Origin: Candidatus Pedobacter colombiensis
GTDB taxonomy: Bacteria; Bacteroidota; Bacteroidia; Sphingobacteriales; Sphingobacteriaceae
Assembly: GCA_029202485.1 (NCBI GenBank)
Contig: CP119313.1
Location: 1,612,001 to 1,676,000 of the forward strand
Direction: 5' to 3'
Length of the DNA: 64,000 bases
This document shows positions 39,700 through 48,857 of the stretch, in pieces; position 1 is the first letter of the stretch, and each line of letters begins with the position of its first letter. Position numbers and translations under genes: made by a program. Below the pieces are notes generated by a model. The model ran no database searches, had not been told where the DNA came from, and saw only the letters and a program-made list of their open reading frames with translations.

Positions 39700-42150
39700 A
39701 TGAAAATATCCAGCCGTTTTATTTTATTACTCATGTTCTTGCAGGCTGCCTGGGCATTTGGTCAGTCCGGCCAGGGCCGTATTTCAGGTCGGGTTCAAGA
39801 TGAATTCGGATTGCCCTTGCCCGGAACGACGGTTTCGCTTTTTCATTTTGGGGATTCGCTGCGCCTGAAAGCAGTGATCAGCGATTCGCTCGGGAGGTTT
39901 CTTTTTACTGATTTACCATTGGGAAGGTTCCAGCTCAGGGTAACTGTCATTGGATTTTCGCGTTATATCAGTGCACCTTTATTGATTAACACTAACCACT
40001 TTCAGGCTGCTGACATATTGATCCCATTGGCCCAGCTGGCCACAAGTCTGCAAGGCGTTACCATCTCCGGCAGAAGGGAGGCGGTGAAACGGCAAGTCGA
40101 TCGGACAGTAGTCAATGTGGATGCTTTTATCTCCAATGCAGGAAGCAATGCCCTGGAAGTATTGGAACAAGCTCCTGGGGTTCAAGTATCCAATGATCAG
40201 ATCAGTTTAAAAGGCAGACAGAGCGTGACGATCTTTATTGATGACAAGCCTGCTTATCTGCAGGGAACAGATCTGGCCAATTATTTAAAGGCACTGCCCG
40301 CCAGTGTACTTGATAAAGTGGAGATCATGAGTAATCCGCCTGCCCGTTATGATGCAGCAGGTAATGGAGGCATTATTAATATTAAGCTTAAAAAAACAAG
40401 GGTAACGGGCTTTAGTGTAAATGTGATTTCTGAAAACATACAGGGGCGTTACGGCAGAGTCACCCAAAGCGCGAATCTTAACCTGCGTAAGGGCAGACTT
40501 AACCTCTTTAGTAACATCAATAATTTTACTGGGGCAGGGTTTACCCAGACACAAAGCACCCGAAGCTATGGGGAGGTCAAAGATGGAGGCTTAAAGTCCT
40601 TTGATCAGCATACTTTCACTAAAGTCCCTATCTCCAGGCAATTTGGTAAGTTAGGCATGGATTACGAACTTTCCCCTAAGACAACGCTGGGGCTGGTTGT
40701 TGCCGGAATGAACAGAAACCAGCGTTCCAATAGCCAGATCAATAATTCACAGCAATACCTCGGAACTCCGGATACGCTGCTGTTGGGAGATAACCGTGCA
40801 AAAACAGTCGTTAATTATGCCAATGTGAATTTGAATTTTAAGCAGGTTTATGATACTGCCGGCAGGGAATGGACGGTAGATGCGGATTATATCCGGCAAA
40901 AACAAGGTTATTCCTCCTTAAATAAAAGTATCACGCAGGCTACAGTTGGGACTTCGGGTCTTAACTCAGAGGAGTTTATTACCAGTCTTCCTTCTGCAAT
41001 TGACATTTATTCAGTTAAATCGGATTATGTCCAGCCAATAAGAAGGCAAAGCAAGCTATGTTTCGGTCTGAAATCCAGTTGGGCAAAAAGTAATAATCTT
41101 GCGGATTATGCCAGCATCTTAAATGGAGTCTTTCAACCTGATTTTGATCTTGCACAGCATTTTGTATACCGGGAGCGTATCAGCGCAGTTTATGTAAATT
41201 ACAACAATAGTTACAAGCGTTTTTCCTACCAGCTTGGGCTGAGGGTTGAAAATTCAACCACCAGGGGACAACAGCAGGATCAACAGCAAGCCTTAGACTC
41301 GACCTTTAAGAGGAACTATTTTAATTTATTTCCAACGTTGTTCTTAACCTATAACCCGGGCACCGGTACGGATCATAAAATGACATTTTCCTATGGCAGG
41401 CGGATCGATAGACCAGAATATGCAGATTTGAATCCCTTTGCTGCACCCAGGGACCGGTTTAATTATCAGCAAGGCAATCCCAATCTGCGTCCGCAGTTTG
41501 CTGATAACCTGGAGCTTTCTTATATCTTCAGGAACATGCTGACCCTGGCTGTTTTTTACAATCATTTGAAAGACGGCATAGAGCAGACTTTGAAGGTGAT
41601 AGGGAATTCTTTTTATCAAAGTAAAGACAATATTGGTAGTAAACAGATTGTAGGCTTTACTATGGATGGTTCTTTTACGGTCAATAAATGGTGGGTAATC
41701 AATCCTTCATTTATCTACAACCGGAACTATAGCCGGACGGTATTAAATGGGCTACATTTACAGGTCAACAGTGATAACTGGCATATCTGGACGATACATC
41801 AGTTTAATTTTTCTCCTGGCTGGACTGCTGAGGTCTCCGGGAATTATAGTTCTGCTGTTACTTATTCTCAGTTTCATGAATCCCCAAGCTGGTTTGTGCA
41901 TGCCGGAATAGGTAAAAAGTTTTGGAAGGATATGGCCAGTATCCGCTTTAACGTTCGTGATGTTTTCTATTCCAGGGTGGATGGACAAAAGTTTAATAAT
42001 TTAAATGGCATTACCGGATATTCGCGGACGAATTGGGATACCAGGAATTATGCCCTTATATTCAGTTACCGTTTTAGTAAGGGAGCCAAAGTTAACAGCA
42101 ATGGTGGTAAATCAGCAAACAATGAAAATATTCCACTACGAATTTTATAG
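39700..42150 (+). CDS. Outer-membrane beta-barrel receptor, TonB-dependent-receptor type with CarboxypepD_reg domain
   Basis: 816 residues. Signal peptide (MKISSRFILLLMFLQAAWAF), a carboxypeptidase-regulatory-like domain (about 25-105: GRISGRVQDEFGLPLPGTTV), plug (about 120-220: VDRTVVNVDAFISNAGSNAL; QSVTIFIDDKPAYLQGTDLA) and a barrel of the OMP_b-brl_3 type (FSYGRRIDRPEYADLNPFAA). The substrate is not evident; no TonB box or SusD partner is seen. Divergent from the LytS/LytR pair with 220 bp between, which fits control by that system. Confidence 0.9.
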   Translation: MKISSRFILLLMFLQAAWAFGQSGQGRISGRVQDEFGLPLPGTTVSLFHFGDSLRLKAVISDSLGRFLFTDLPLGRFQLRVTVIGFSRYISAPLLINTNHFQAADILIPLAQLATSLQGVTISGRREAVKRQVDRTVVNVDAFISNAGSNALEVLEQAPGVQVSNDQISLKGRQSVTIFIDDKPAYLQGTDLANYLKALPASVLDKVEIMSNPPARYDAAGNGGIINIKLKKTRVTGFSVNVISENIQGRYGRVTQSANLNLRKGRLNLFSNINNFTGAGFTQTQSTRSYGEVKDGGLKSFDQHTFTKVPISRQFGKLGMDYELSPKTTLGLVVAGMNRNQRSNSQINNSQQYLGTPDTLLLGDNRAKTVVNYANVNLNFKQVYDTAGREWTVDADYIRQKQGYSSLNKSITQATVGTSGLNSEEFITSLPSAIDIYSVKSDYVQPIRRQSKLCFGLKSSWAKSNNLADYASILNGVFQPDFDLAQHFVYRERISAVYVNYNNSYKRFSYQLGLRVENSTTRGQQQDQQQALDSTFKRNYFNLFPTLFLTYNPGTGTDHKMTFSYGRRIDRPEYADLNPFAAPRDRFNYQQGNPNLRPQFADNLELSYIFRNMLTLAVFYNHLKDGIEQTLKVIGNSFYQSKDNIGSKQIVGFTMDGSFTVNKWWVINPSFIYNRNYSRTVLNGLHLQVNSDNWHIWTIHQFNFSPGWTAEVSGNYSSAVTYSQFHESPSWFVHAGIGKKFWKDMASIRFNVRDVFYSRVDGQKFNNLNGITGYSRTNWDTRNYALIFSYRFSKGAKVNSNGGKSANNENIPLRIL

Positions 42151-42177
42151 TATCGACCATCATACTCCTCATGGAAG

Positions 42178-42702
42178 CTACATGTATCTAATATCTGTTT
42201 TGGGGGCTTTTGATACTTCCGGTTTTGAGAATATTTTTTCATTTAAAAACTTTAAAAACCTTAAAATTCTCTGAGGCTCTCCCTGTTTGAAAAACGGATG
42301 ATTATCGCATGCTGCATCTATTGAAACCAGAACATTATTGCTGCCGGCATAAAATGAAAGTTCAGTGTATACTTTAGGAGAAATTTGACAATTATCCTCG
42401 ACATTGATATTTCCTTTTAATTTGTTAAGACCGCATTCTTTTGATATTTTGGAAATATCCGACTTATCCTTGTTACTTAAAGTGAATTTAGCCTCATAAA
42501 ACGAGCCGTCTCTAAAGTAAACTGTGTAAGTTTCTTTTTCCAGGTCAATTTTATAGGATACCCCCACTTTAACCACTATCTTCTGTATTTGAATATTGTC
42601 AACATTGCTTTTTAAATTACAAGAAGTAAAAAGCATTGCCATTAAAAAGACTTTTATGACAGCAGATTGCTTTATGGTAGGCAGAATAAGGCTAGTGTTC
42701 AT
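42178..42702 (-). CDS. Lipoprotein of unknown function
   Basis: 174 residues with a lipobox (AVIKVFLMAMLFTSCNLKSN; Cys about 28). No catalytic motif; two paired-cysteine areas (SKECGLNKLKGNINVEDNCQ; SIDAACDNHPFFKQGEPQRI). Convergent with the receptor gene, 27 bp apart, with no visible terminator between them. Function unknown. Confidence 0.65.
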   Translation of the reverse strand: MNTSLILPTIKQSAVIKVFLMAMLFTSCNLKSNVDNIQIQKIVVKVGVSYKIDLEKETYTVYFRDGSFYEAKFTLSNKDKSDISKISKECGLNKLKGNINVEDNCQISPKVYTELSFYAGSNNVLVSIDAACDNHPFFKQGEPQRILRFLKFLNEKIFSKPEVSKAPKTDIRYM

Positions 42703-42712
42703 TAAATTCTAA

Positions 42713-42808
42713 GTTACTAAATCAGATATCAAGTTTGAAAAAAATGTGTTGATGCCTCAAGGAAATAATAACGTTAAGGCACTCGAAGAAATATTAGATA
42801 AATTGTAG
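42713..42808 (+). pseudogene. Short 3' gene fragment
   Basis: Directly after a stop (42710-42712) the frame reads TKSDIKFEKNVLMPQGNNNV, then KALEEILDKL and TAG 42806-42808, ending exactly where the next gene's stop begins. It looks like the C-terminus of a lost protein; with 31 codons it may also be chance. Confidence 0.3.
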
Positions 42809-43369
42809 TTAGCCCTTTTTTATATTGTTACTCACCCATACCTGGAAACTGTCCATAAAGGTGATCAGGAATGTCTTGGTAGACTCATTAATGAGTACCC
42901 CCTGATCGTCAAATAATTTGGCAGCATTCCCGATATAAGCCTCGGGTTGAGGCATAGCAGGTACGTTGAGAAACACCAGAGACTGGCGCAAGTGATGATT
43001 TGCCCCGAAAGCACCAATATTGCCGGGCGAAACGCTCATCACGGCGCCAGGCTTGCCTTGCCAACAACTTTTTCCGTAAGGGCGGGAGCCGACATCAATG
43101 GCGTTTTTTAACACTGCCGGTACAGAACGGTTATATTCCGGTGTCACAAAAAGCACAGCATCAAAGGAGACCAGCTGACTGCGGAATGTTAGCCATTCGT
43201 TGGGAGGGTCAGCTTCAAGGTCTTCATTGTAAAGCGCCAGATCGCCTATATTAATGATCTTCAGCTCAAGTGATTCTGGAGCAAGTTTAATTAAGGCATT
43301 AGCCATTTTTCTGTTCCAGGATTCCTTGCGCAGGCTGCCCACCAGAACTGCTATTTTAAATTTTGTCAT
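42809..43369 (-). CDS. NADPH-dependent FMN reductase-type flavoprotein
   Basis: 186 residues with the flavodoxin-like FMN fold: KIAVLVGSLRKESWNRKMAN (FMN-phosphate loop GSLRKES), VLFVTPEYNRSVPAVLKNAI (conserved TPEYN) and GKPGAVMSVSPGNIGAFGAN. Members reduce quinones, azo dyes or chromate. The start overlaps the stop of the SRPBCC gene by 4 bp. This resembles the electrophile-defence enzymes at 14-16 kb. Confidence 0.9.
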   Translation of the reverse strand: MTKFKIAVLVGSLRKESWNRKMANALIKLAPESLELKIINIGDLALYNEDLEADPPNEWLTFRSQLVSFDAVLFVTPEYNRSVPAVLKNAIDVGSRPYGKSCWQGKPGAVMSVSPGNIGAFGANHHLRQSLVFLNVPAMPQPEAYIGNAAKLFDDQGVLINESTKTFLITFMDSFQVWVSNNIKKG

Positions 43370-43830
43370 AATAAATCGTTTAAAGAATCTGGTATTTCAG
43401 GTTCTACAAGCTTAGCTAACTTCTCCAGCGATTCCTGCCAGCCTAAATAGCACATTTCTACAGGTATAACTGAAGGAATTCCCTCCTGCGTAACTTTTAT
43501 TTCCGTTCCCACGATCGTTTTTTGAAGCCAAACAGAAGTGATCATCTCACCCGGAAGATTAGGATCATCAAATATATCGGTGTACTTCAGAAACTCATTG
43601 GGTTTGATCTCAAGGTATTTTCCTCCGAATGAATGGCTGTGGCCAGTAGTAAAATTTAAAAAAGACATTCGAAAAGAACCACCTGTCTCTACAGTCATTT
43701 CGTGGACCGTACAAAGATAGCCATATGGAGGAAGCCACGACGCAATTGCTAAGGCTTCGGTGAATGCACGATATACCTTTTCCGGAGATGCTTTAAGGAT
43801 TCTGTGTAATGAAACATTATTGTCAGACAT
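43366..43830 (-). CDS. SRPBCC-family (AHSA1-like) protein
   Basis: 154 residues with the START/AHSA1 fold: HRILKASPEKVYRAFTEALA at the N-terminus, WLPPYGYLCTVHEMTVETGG, SFGGKYLEIKPNEFLKYTDI, MCYLGWQESLEKLAKLVEPE at the end. Members bind small hydrophobic ligands; no enzyme activity can be assigned. Coupled to the FMN reductase by a 4-bp overlap. A degraded paralogue is at 36315. Confidence 0.87.
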   Translation of the reverse strand: MSDNNVSLHRILKASPEKVYRAFTEALAIASWLPPYGYLCTVHEMTVETGGSFRMSFLNFTTGHSHSFGGKYLEIKPNEFLKYTDIFDDPNLPGEMITSVWLQKTIVGTEIKVTQEGIPSVIPVEMCYLGWQESLEKLAKLVEPEIPDSLNDLL

Positions 43831-43848
43831 AAAATTATTGTTTTAATC

Positions 43849-44142
43849 TTAACCAACTTGCTGATTTAAGAATTCAAGTAAATTCTCTTCCAACACTATA
43901 GTGTTGTATTCTGACTCCCCAGCGTTGTTAGAAATAGCGAGTTCATCTTCGTTTACCGTAATCGTAAAGGGAATACCCGCTATGATTTCAGGAAATAAGA
44001 TGTTGATCACATCATATACGTGTTCATATTCGATATCTAAGTTTGACCTGAGTTTGGAGTTGACAAAATCCGCAAATTCTTTTTTTAAAATATGGTAAAG
44101 TGCTTCTGCACTTAATGTCTTGTTATTCTTAATGATCGCCAT
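43849..44142 (-). CDS. Small hypothetical protein
   Basis: 97 residues, acidic, no signal peptide or membrane segment (MAIIKNNKTLSAEALYHILK; DIEYEHVYDVINILFPEIIA; TVNEDELAISNNAGESEYNT). Lies 18 bp upstream of the SRPBCC gene on the same strand and is probably co-transcribed. Not recognised. Confidence 0.55.
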   Translation of the reverse strand: MAIIKNNKTLSAEALYHILKKEFADFVNSKLRSNLDIEYEHVYDVINILFPEIIAGIPFTITVNEDELAISNNAGESEYNTIVLEENLLEFLNQQVG

Positions 44143-44300
44143 AGCTTTTTAATAAATATACCCATACAACATTCTTGTCCTGCATATGTTTTTGCTTTTA
44201 AGAATCTTATAAGTATAATTTATGAAGTTTACAGAATAGATAACATTAATAATTTGCCAGGATATGTGTAGATTATGAGATAAAATGATAACTTAAGCCT

Positions 44301-45446
44301 ATGAAATATTTAGCAATACTTTTCATAGGCTTTTCCATTGCTGCAAAAGCCCAGACTACTGATTTTAAATATACAGCAGTTGATCCTCGTCCTTTCGCCG
44401 ACAATGCCAACCATTGGTATTTTGGTTTTGACAAACATAACGTCATCAATTCAAAACCAAATCAGCCCAAGTATCAACCTACAGAATTGACCAATATTGC
44501 CGACAACATCCTGTTGTTTCAAAAAGACAACGGTGGCTGGCCTAAAAACTATGATATAATGGCAATATTGACCGCCGAACAGAAGGATAGTCTGATCCGT
44601 GCGAAATCGGTCTTAAACACGACCTTCGACAATGGCAGTACCTATACACAAATTGCTGTTTTGGCCAATGTATATACTGTAACTAAAATTGAAAAATATA
44701 AATCAGCAGCTTTAAAAGGATTGGATTACGTACTGGAATCTCAATATAAAAATGGCGGCTGGCCCCAGTTTTATCCGTTGGAGTCAAACTACAGCAGGTA
44801 TGTTACCTATAATGATGGAAATTTTGAAGGCATTATGAGTCTTTTAAAAGACATTAATGATAACAAGCCAGAATATGCTTTTTTGGACAATACTCACCGT
44901 AAAAAGTTAAAAGAAGCTTATCAAAGGGCCATTCCTTGCATCCTGAAAACACAGATCAACGATGCCGGTAAACCGACAGCCTGGTGTCAGCAATATGATG
45001 AGGTTACGTTGCAGCCTGCGTGGGCACGTAAATTTGAACCACCAAGTATTTGTAATAAAGAAAGTGCAGATTTGGTGTTATTCCTGATGAGCATCGAACA
45101 TCCCTCTAAAGAAATTATTGAAGCCGTAAAAAATGCCGTAGCCTGGTTTGAAGAATCCAAAATCTACAATACCCGGGTTAAAGTGATCCCTGCCGAAAAA
45201 CTGATTACTCCTTTCCGGGTTTCTAAAACAGACCGCGTAGTTGTAACCGATACTACTGCTCCACCAATTTGGACACGCTATTACGAGTTGAAAACCCATA
45301 AGCCTATATTTTGCGATCGCGACAGTAAAATAGTGTATGCTTTAGCTGATATTAGCAGGGAACGACGTGACGGTTACGCCTGGTATACTTATGCTCCTCA
45401 GCAGGTGCTCGACAAATATCCGGAGTGGTATCAGAACCTTCATTAG
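44301..45446 (+). CDS. Pectate lyase, polysaccharide lyase family 10
   Basis: 381 residues with a signal peptide (MKYLAILFIGFSIAAKAQ). Family-10 features: NILLFQKDNGGWPKNYDI, NTTFDNGSTYTQIAVLANVY (metal/substrate region), SQYKNGGWPQFYPLESNYSR, and the catalytic area TAWCQQYDEVTLQPAWARKF. It cleaves polygalacturonate by beta-elimination. Alone, not in a Sus-type locus. No SusC/D neighbours. Confidence 0.9.
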   Translation: MKYLAILFIGFSIAAKAQTTDFKYTAVDPRPFADNANHWYFGFDKHNVINSKPNQPKYQPTELTNIADNILLFQKDNGGWPKNYDIMAILTAEQKDSLIRAKSVLNTTFDNGSTYTQIAVLANVYTVTKIEKYKSAALKGLDYVLESQYKNGGWPQFYPLESNYSRYVTYNDGNFEGIMSLLKDINDNKPEYAFLDNTHRKKLKEAYQRAIPCILKTQINDAGKPTAWCQQYDEVTLQPAWARKFEPPSICNKESADLVLFLMSIEHPSKEIIEAVKNAVAWFEESKIYNTRVKVIPAEKLITPFRVSKTDRVVVTDTTAPPIWTRYYELKTHKPIFCDRDSKIVYALADISRERRDGYAWYTYAPQQVLDKYPEWYQNLH

Positions 45447-45497
45447 CTTAATGCTAAGATTCGCTCTTCTGATATTTAATTGCTAATTTTGTTAGTA

Positions 45498-46700
45498 ATG
45501 AAAAGATCTGGAACAGCTGATTTACCCCTACACTATGGTTTTGTACCCAAATGGCTTGCCGAACGGATGTCATCTTTGGGTCTGGCCATTACAGAAGCTA
45601 TTATTGCAGAATATGGGACAGCGGAAGTTTTGCGGCGCTTAAGCGATCCTTTTTGGTTTCAAAGTCTGGGTGCGGTAATGGGCATGGACTGGCATTCTTC
45701 AGGGATTACCACTTCGGTGATGGGCTCTTTAAAAGCAGCTATCAATCCTTTGTATAAAGAATTAGGCATTTATATCTGTGGGGGTAAGGGACAGAAATCC
45801 CGCAATACTCCCGATGAATTGCTGCGTTTTGGAGAAAGAACCGGGCTGGATGGTATAGAGCTAGTACGTTGCAGTAAGTTAAGTGCTAAGGTAGACAATA
45901 CAGCTATACAGGATGGATTTCAGTTATATACCCATAGTTTTGTAGTGAATACTGAAGGACTTTGGACTGTTGTTCAACAAGGTATGCGTAATGGCAGTTC
46001 AACTGCACGAAGGTACCATTGGCATTCTGCAGGCATCACTTCTTTTGTAGAAGAACCGCATACTGGGATTTGTGGCAACAATATGGGGCAGATTCTAAAC
46101 CTGACGGCCAGGTCTGCTCAACCTTCAAAGACCGCCATGTTGGCCATGACCAGCGAAAATCCCGATCGGATGATTGCTGAAGCACGAAGACTGATCATGC
46201 CCAATCATCATGAGGTTAAAGCAAAAGATGTGGATCTGAAAAGACTGGGAGCTATGCTTTGGTTAACACAGGAAAAACAGCCTGCTGATTTTGAAGAGTT
46301 GTTACTGCTGGAAGGTATGGGGCCCAGGACACTGCAGTCAATGGCTTTGGTCAGCGAGGTGATTTACGGTACACCATCTCGTTTTGATGATCCTGCACGC
46401 TTTTCCTTTGCTCATGGCGGTAAAGATGGTCACCCTTTTCCAGTACCCATCAAAGTATACGATGAAACCATTAGCGTACTTAGTAAGGCAGTTCAAAAGG
46501 CAAAAATAGGGCAGAGTGATAAATTACACGCCATACAACAACTCGGCGTATTAGCCCGCAGAGCAGAAAAAGGCTTCATCCCCAATGATAATTTTGATGC
46601 TTTGATTGAGAAAGAGCGTCGCGATTCCTGGAAGCATGGTGGTAAAACCGTTTTTGGTGATGCAAAACCGCCTAATGAAGGGCAGCTACAGTTATTTTAA
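45498..46700 (+). CDS. DUF763-family protein
   Basis: 400 residues from ATG 45498 (MKRSGTADLPLHYGFVPKWL); a TTG six codons upstream is not needed. The sequence follows the DUF763 family along its whole length (GAVMGMDWHSSGITTSVMGS; GICGNNMGQILNLTARSAQP; LEGMGPRTLQSMALVSEVIY; RFSFAHGGKDGHPFPVPIKV). The LEGMGPRT segment is a helix-hairpin-helix-like element, suggesting a nucleic-acid link, but the family's function is not known. Monocistronic, 51 bp after the lyase stop. Confidence 0.88.
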   Translation: MKRSGTADLPLHYGFVPKWLAERMSSLGLAITEAIIAEYGTAEVLRRLSDPFWFQSLGAVMGMDWHSSGITTSVMGSLKAAINPLYKELGIYICGGKGQKSRNTPDELLRFGERTGLDGIELVRCSKLSAKVDNTAIQDGFQLYTHSFVVNTEGLWTVVQQGMRNGSSTARRYHWHSAGITSFVEEPHTGICGNNMGQILNLTARSAQPSKTAMLAMTSENPDRMIAEARRLIMPNHHEVKAKDVDLKRLGAMLWLTQEKQPADFEELLLLEGMGPRTLQSMALVSEVIYGTPSRFDDPARFSFAHGGKDGHPFPVPIKVYDETISVLSKAVQKAKIGQSDKLHAIQQLGVLARRAEKGFIPNDNFDALIEKERRDSWKHGGKTVFGDAKPPNEGQLQLF

Positions 46701-46708
46701 ATCCCGTT

Positions 46709-47134
46709 TTACCCTGTCACGTTATCCTGATCCAAATTATCCGTTGGTTCCCAAAGCTCAATAACGTTTCCTTCCGGATCAAGTATATGGACGAATTTGC
46801 CATATTCATATTCAGTAATCTCATCAATAATGGTTACGCTGTCCTTTTTTAGTTCATCTACCAGCAGAGCGATATTTTCCACCCGGTAGTTAATCATAAA
46901 TGGCTTGGTTGATGGATTGAAATATTTGGTATCTTTCGGAAACGTGCTCCATACTGTGGATCCTATTTTCGATGGATCGTCGGCTTGCCGCCACTCAAAC
47001 GTTGTTCCATATTCACTGGTCGCCAATCCAAGGTTTTTGGCATACCATTCGTTCATACTTTGCGGATTATCGCATTTAAAAAATACACCGCCAAGGCCCG
47101 TTACTTTTTTCATGTTTTTTTTAACAATTTCCAT
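46709..47134 (-). CDS. Vicinal-oxygen-chelate (glyoxalase-like) family protein
   Basis: 141 residues with one VOC module pair: VTGLGGVFFKCDNPQSMNEW, YAKNLGL, and the C-terminal YGKFVHILDPEGNVIELWEP with the metal-type Glu. Members include small dioxygenases and resistance proteins; the substrate is unknown. Its ATG abuts the stop of the upstream gene (TAGATG), so they form an operon. Confidence 0.85.
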   Translation of the reverse strand: MEIVKKNMKKVTGLGGVFFKCDNPQSMNEWYAKNLGLATSEYGTTFEWRQADDPSKIGSTVWSTFPKDTKYFNPSTKPFMINYRVENIALLVDELKKDSVTIIDEITEYEYGKFVHILDPEGNVIELWEPTDNLDQDNVTG

Positions 47135-47785
47135 CTATTTTTGGACATTACCAAATCTGTTTTCAAGTAAACCTTTCCATTGAGTATTGTCATGCCCCAT
47201 TGTGTTATGTAGTACAGTCAAGGCACTTCGCAAGTCAAAATTTAATTTGTGGTAAAGTAAACGCTGATCAGGATCATTGGTATGGATAAAGTATAGCAAG
47301 TCTTTTAAATACACAATCCCAATACATTTACCGTGTTCATAAACCGGCAAAGATTCCTCCTGAAGCTCGGTCATTATCTTTATTGCCATAAAAACCGGTT
47401 GCTCAGGATTTAAGCAATGATCATTTTCCAGAGGCGAAGGATGAAACCAATCCTGGGCAATTACTGATCCTATTTTCATGTCTTCCTCTAAATTCTGAGT
47501 GGGAAGATACGGCAGATCATTGGAAATAAAAATACTGGATAGGGGACTTGTGGATAAAAAAATGTCGGATTTGTCATTAACAAAGAGCTCAAGGGTAGTT
47601 ATGGTATATTTGGAAAAATGGAATCTGGTTTTTGCAAAACCGAAAATTCGCTTAATGGTACTGGTACTAATGTATCTGTTCAAACTGGTGGTGATCTGAT
47701 TGGCAATTGTGGCACAATCTTGAGGAGTAATGGTCTTTAAACCTGTTTTTATAAGCATTTTCTGCTTTAGCTCTTCTGAAATCAT
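47135..47785 (-). CDS. Bacteroidota HTH-like plus CBS-domain-like protein
   Basis: 216 residues. The N-terminal 80 residues (MISEELKQKMLIKTGLKTIT; NRYISTSTIKRIFGFAKTRF) match the putative DNA-binding region found in many Bacteroidota proteins, with a TLKRxFG-type helix. The C-terminal half has a CBS-like stretch (IMTELQEESLPVYEHGKCIG, then IVYLKDLLYFI). It may be a ligand-responsive regulator of the VOC gene it is coupled to. Function inferred. Confidence 0.6.
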   Translation of the reverse strand: MISEELKQKMLIKTGLKTITPQDCATIANQITTSLNRYISTSTIKRIFGFAKTRFHFSKYTITTLELFVNDKSDIFLSTSPLSSIFISNDLPYLPTQNLEEDMKIGSVIAQDWFHPSPLENDHCLNPEQPVFMAIKIMTELQEESLPVYEHGKCIGIVYLKDLLYFIHTNDPDQRLLYHKLNFDLRSALTVLHNTMGHDNTQWKGLLENRFGNVQK

Positions 47786-48030
47786 AACGTATCGGCAAAA
47801 TATATCCCTTAAACTACCGATGACCTGGAGTATATAGAATTAAATCCTAACGATAGTTGTTTATGTACAAAAGTAATATTTTGTCGCAGCTAATAACAGT
47901 TTGCTCAGAGCATAGGTAAATATTATCCTGAATACCTATTCCATAACTTTTTTGCTTTAAAAGTGTTTAAGAGTTAGCAATTATCCAGCTTTGATTAAGC
48001 CCGATAGCTAAAACTTAAAATCGAAATAAG

Positions 48031-48447
48031 ATGACAACTGAAAATAACACATCTATTTTCCCTTTGGGAAATCCCGGACCTGCAGATTGGTTTAGTGGTG
48101 AAGTACACATTCAAGGCTTGGTAGCTCCAGAACAAATGGAAGAGCTATACAGTGTGGGGCAGGTAACATTTAGCCCAGGAGGTAGAACACATTGGCATAC
48201 ACATCCCAAGGGCCAGGTATTGCTGATAACTGAAGGCGAGGGCTGGTATCAGGAACGTGGCAAACCAGCGCAAGTACTTACAAAGGGAATAACGATTGCT
48301 ATTCCCAAAGGTGTAGAACATTGGCATGGAGCTGCTGCTAAAAGCAAATTGGTGCATATTGCTATTTCCAATATGTTAGATGGCAGGAGTGTAACATGGA
48401 TGAGTCCCGTTACCGATGAAGAGTATGTAGAAGTCAATAAACAATAG
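48031..48447 (+). CDS. Cupin-domain protein
   Basis: 138 residues with two cupin motifs: GGRTHWHTHPKGQVLLITEG (H-x-H metal ligands and later Gln/Glu) and IPKGVEHWHGAAAKSKLVHI. Related proteins lie beside carboxymuconolactone-decarboxylase-like or alcohol dehydrogenase genes and bind a metal. No partner is present. Upstream gap 47786-48030 (245 bp) holds no clear promoter consensus. Confidence 0.88.
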   Translation: MTTENNTSIFPLGNPGPADWFSGEVHIQGLVAPEQMEELYSVGQVTFSPGGRTHWHTHPKGQVLLITEGEGWYQERGKPAQVLTKGITIAIPKGVEHWHGAAAKSKLVHIAISNMLDGRSVTWMSPVTDEEYVEVNKQ

Positions 48448-48457
48448 AATAGATGAT

Positions 48458-48715
48458 TCAGGCGGATTTCCAGATTTTAAATTTGTTCTGGTTTGTTCCG
48501 CCGATTTCCTGGATAACAAGGCATAAGTGATCTTCCCTTTGAGGAAAATATTTATCAATTATTTGCAACGTCTGCTGTAATAACTGTCCGAGGTGCTGTT
48601 CAAAATCAATGTGCTTAACATTTAAGATAACCTGGTTCATTCTGGAAGAGATGATGCATTCGAAAGTGAATTCCTTTTTGAGTGCTTTTACTACTTTTGA
48701 CCTTAGTTTTTTCAT
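48458..48715 (-). CDS. Small hypothetical protein
   Basis: 85 residues, basic N-terminus (MKKLRSKVVKALKKEFTFEC), no signal peptide; ends FKIWKSA. It is 10 bp convergent with the cupin gene. Not recognised. Confidence 0.5.
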   Translation of the reverse strand: MKKLRSKVVKALKKEFTFECIISSRMNQVILNVKHIDFEQHLGQLLQQTLQIIDKYFPQREDHLCLVIQEIGGTNQNKFKIWKSA

Positions 48716-48857
48716 TGAATTCGGATTTAGTTCGTCATTAAAACTTTAAACGTCATCTGCCTTCAATAAATTGTGTTGGGAAATGTCATAATCTCATTTC
48801 CTGTAATGAATTGACAGACTCCTAAAATTAACAAAAAATAAAGGAAGAATGCAAGTG

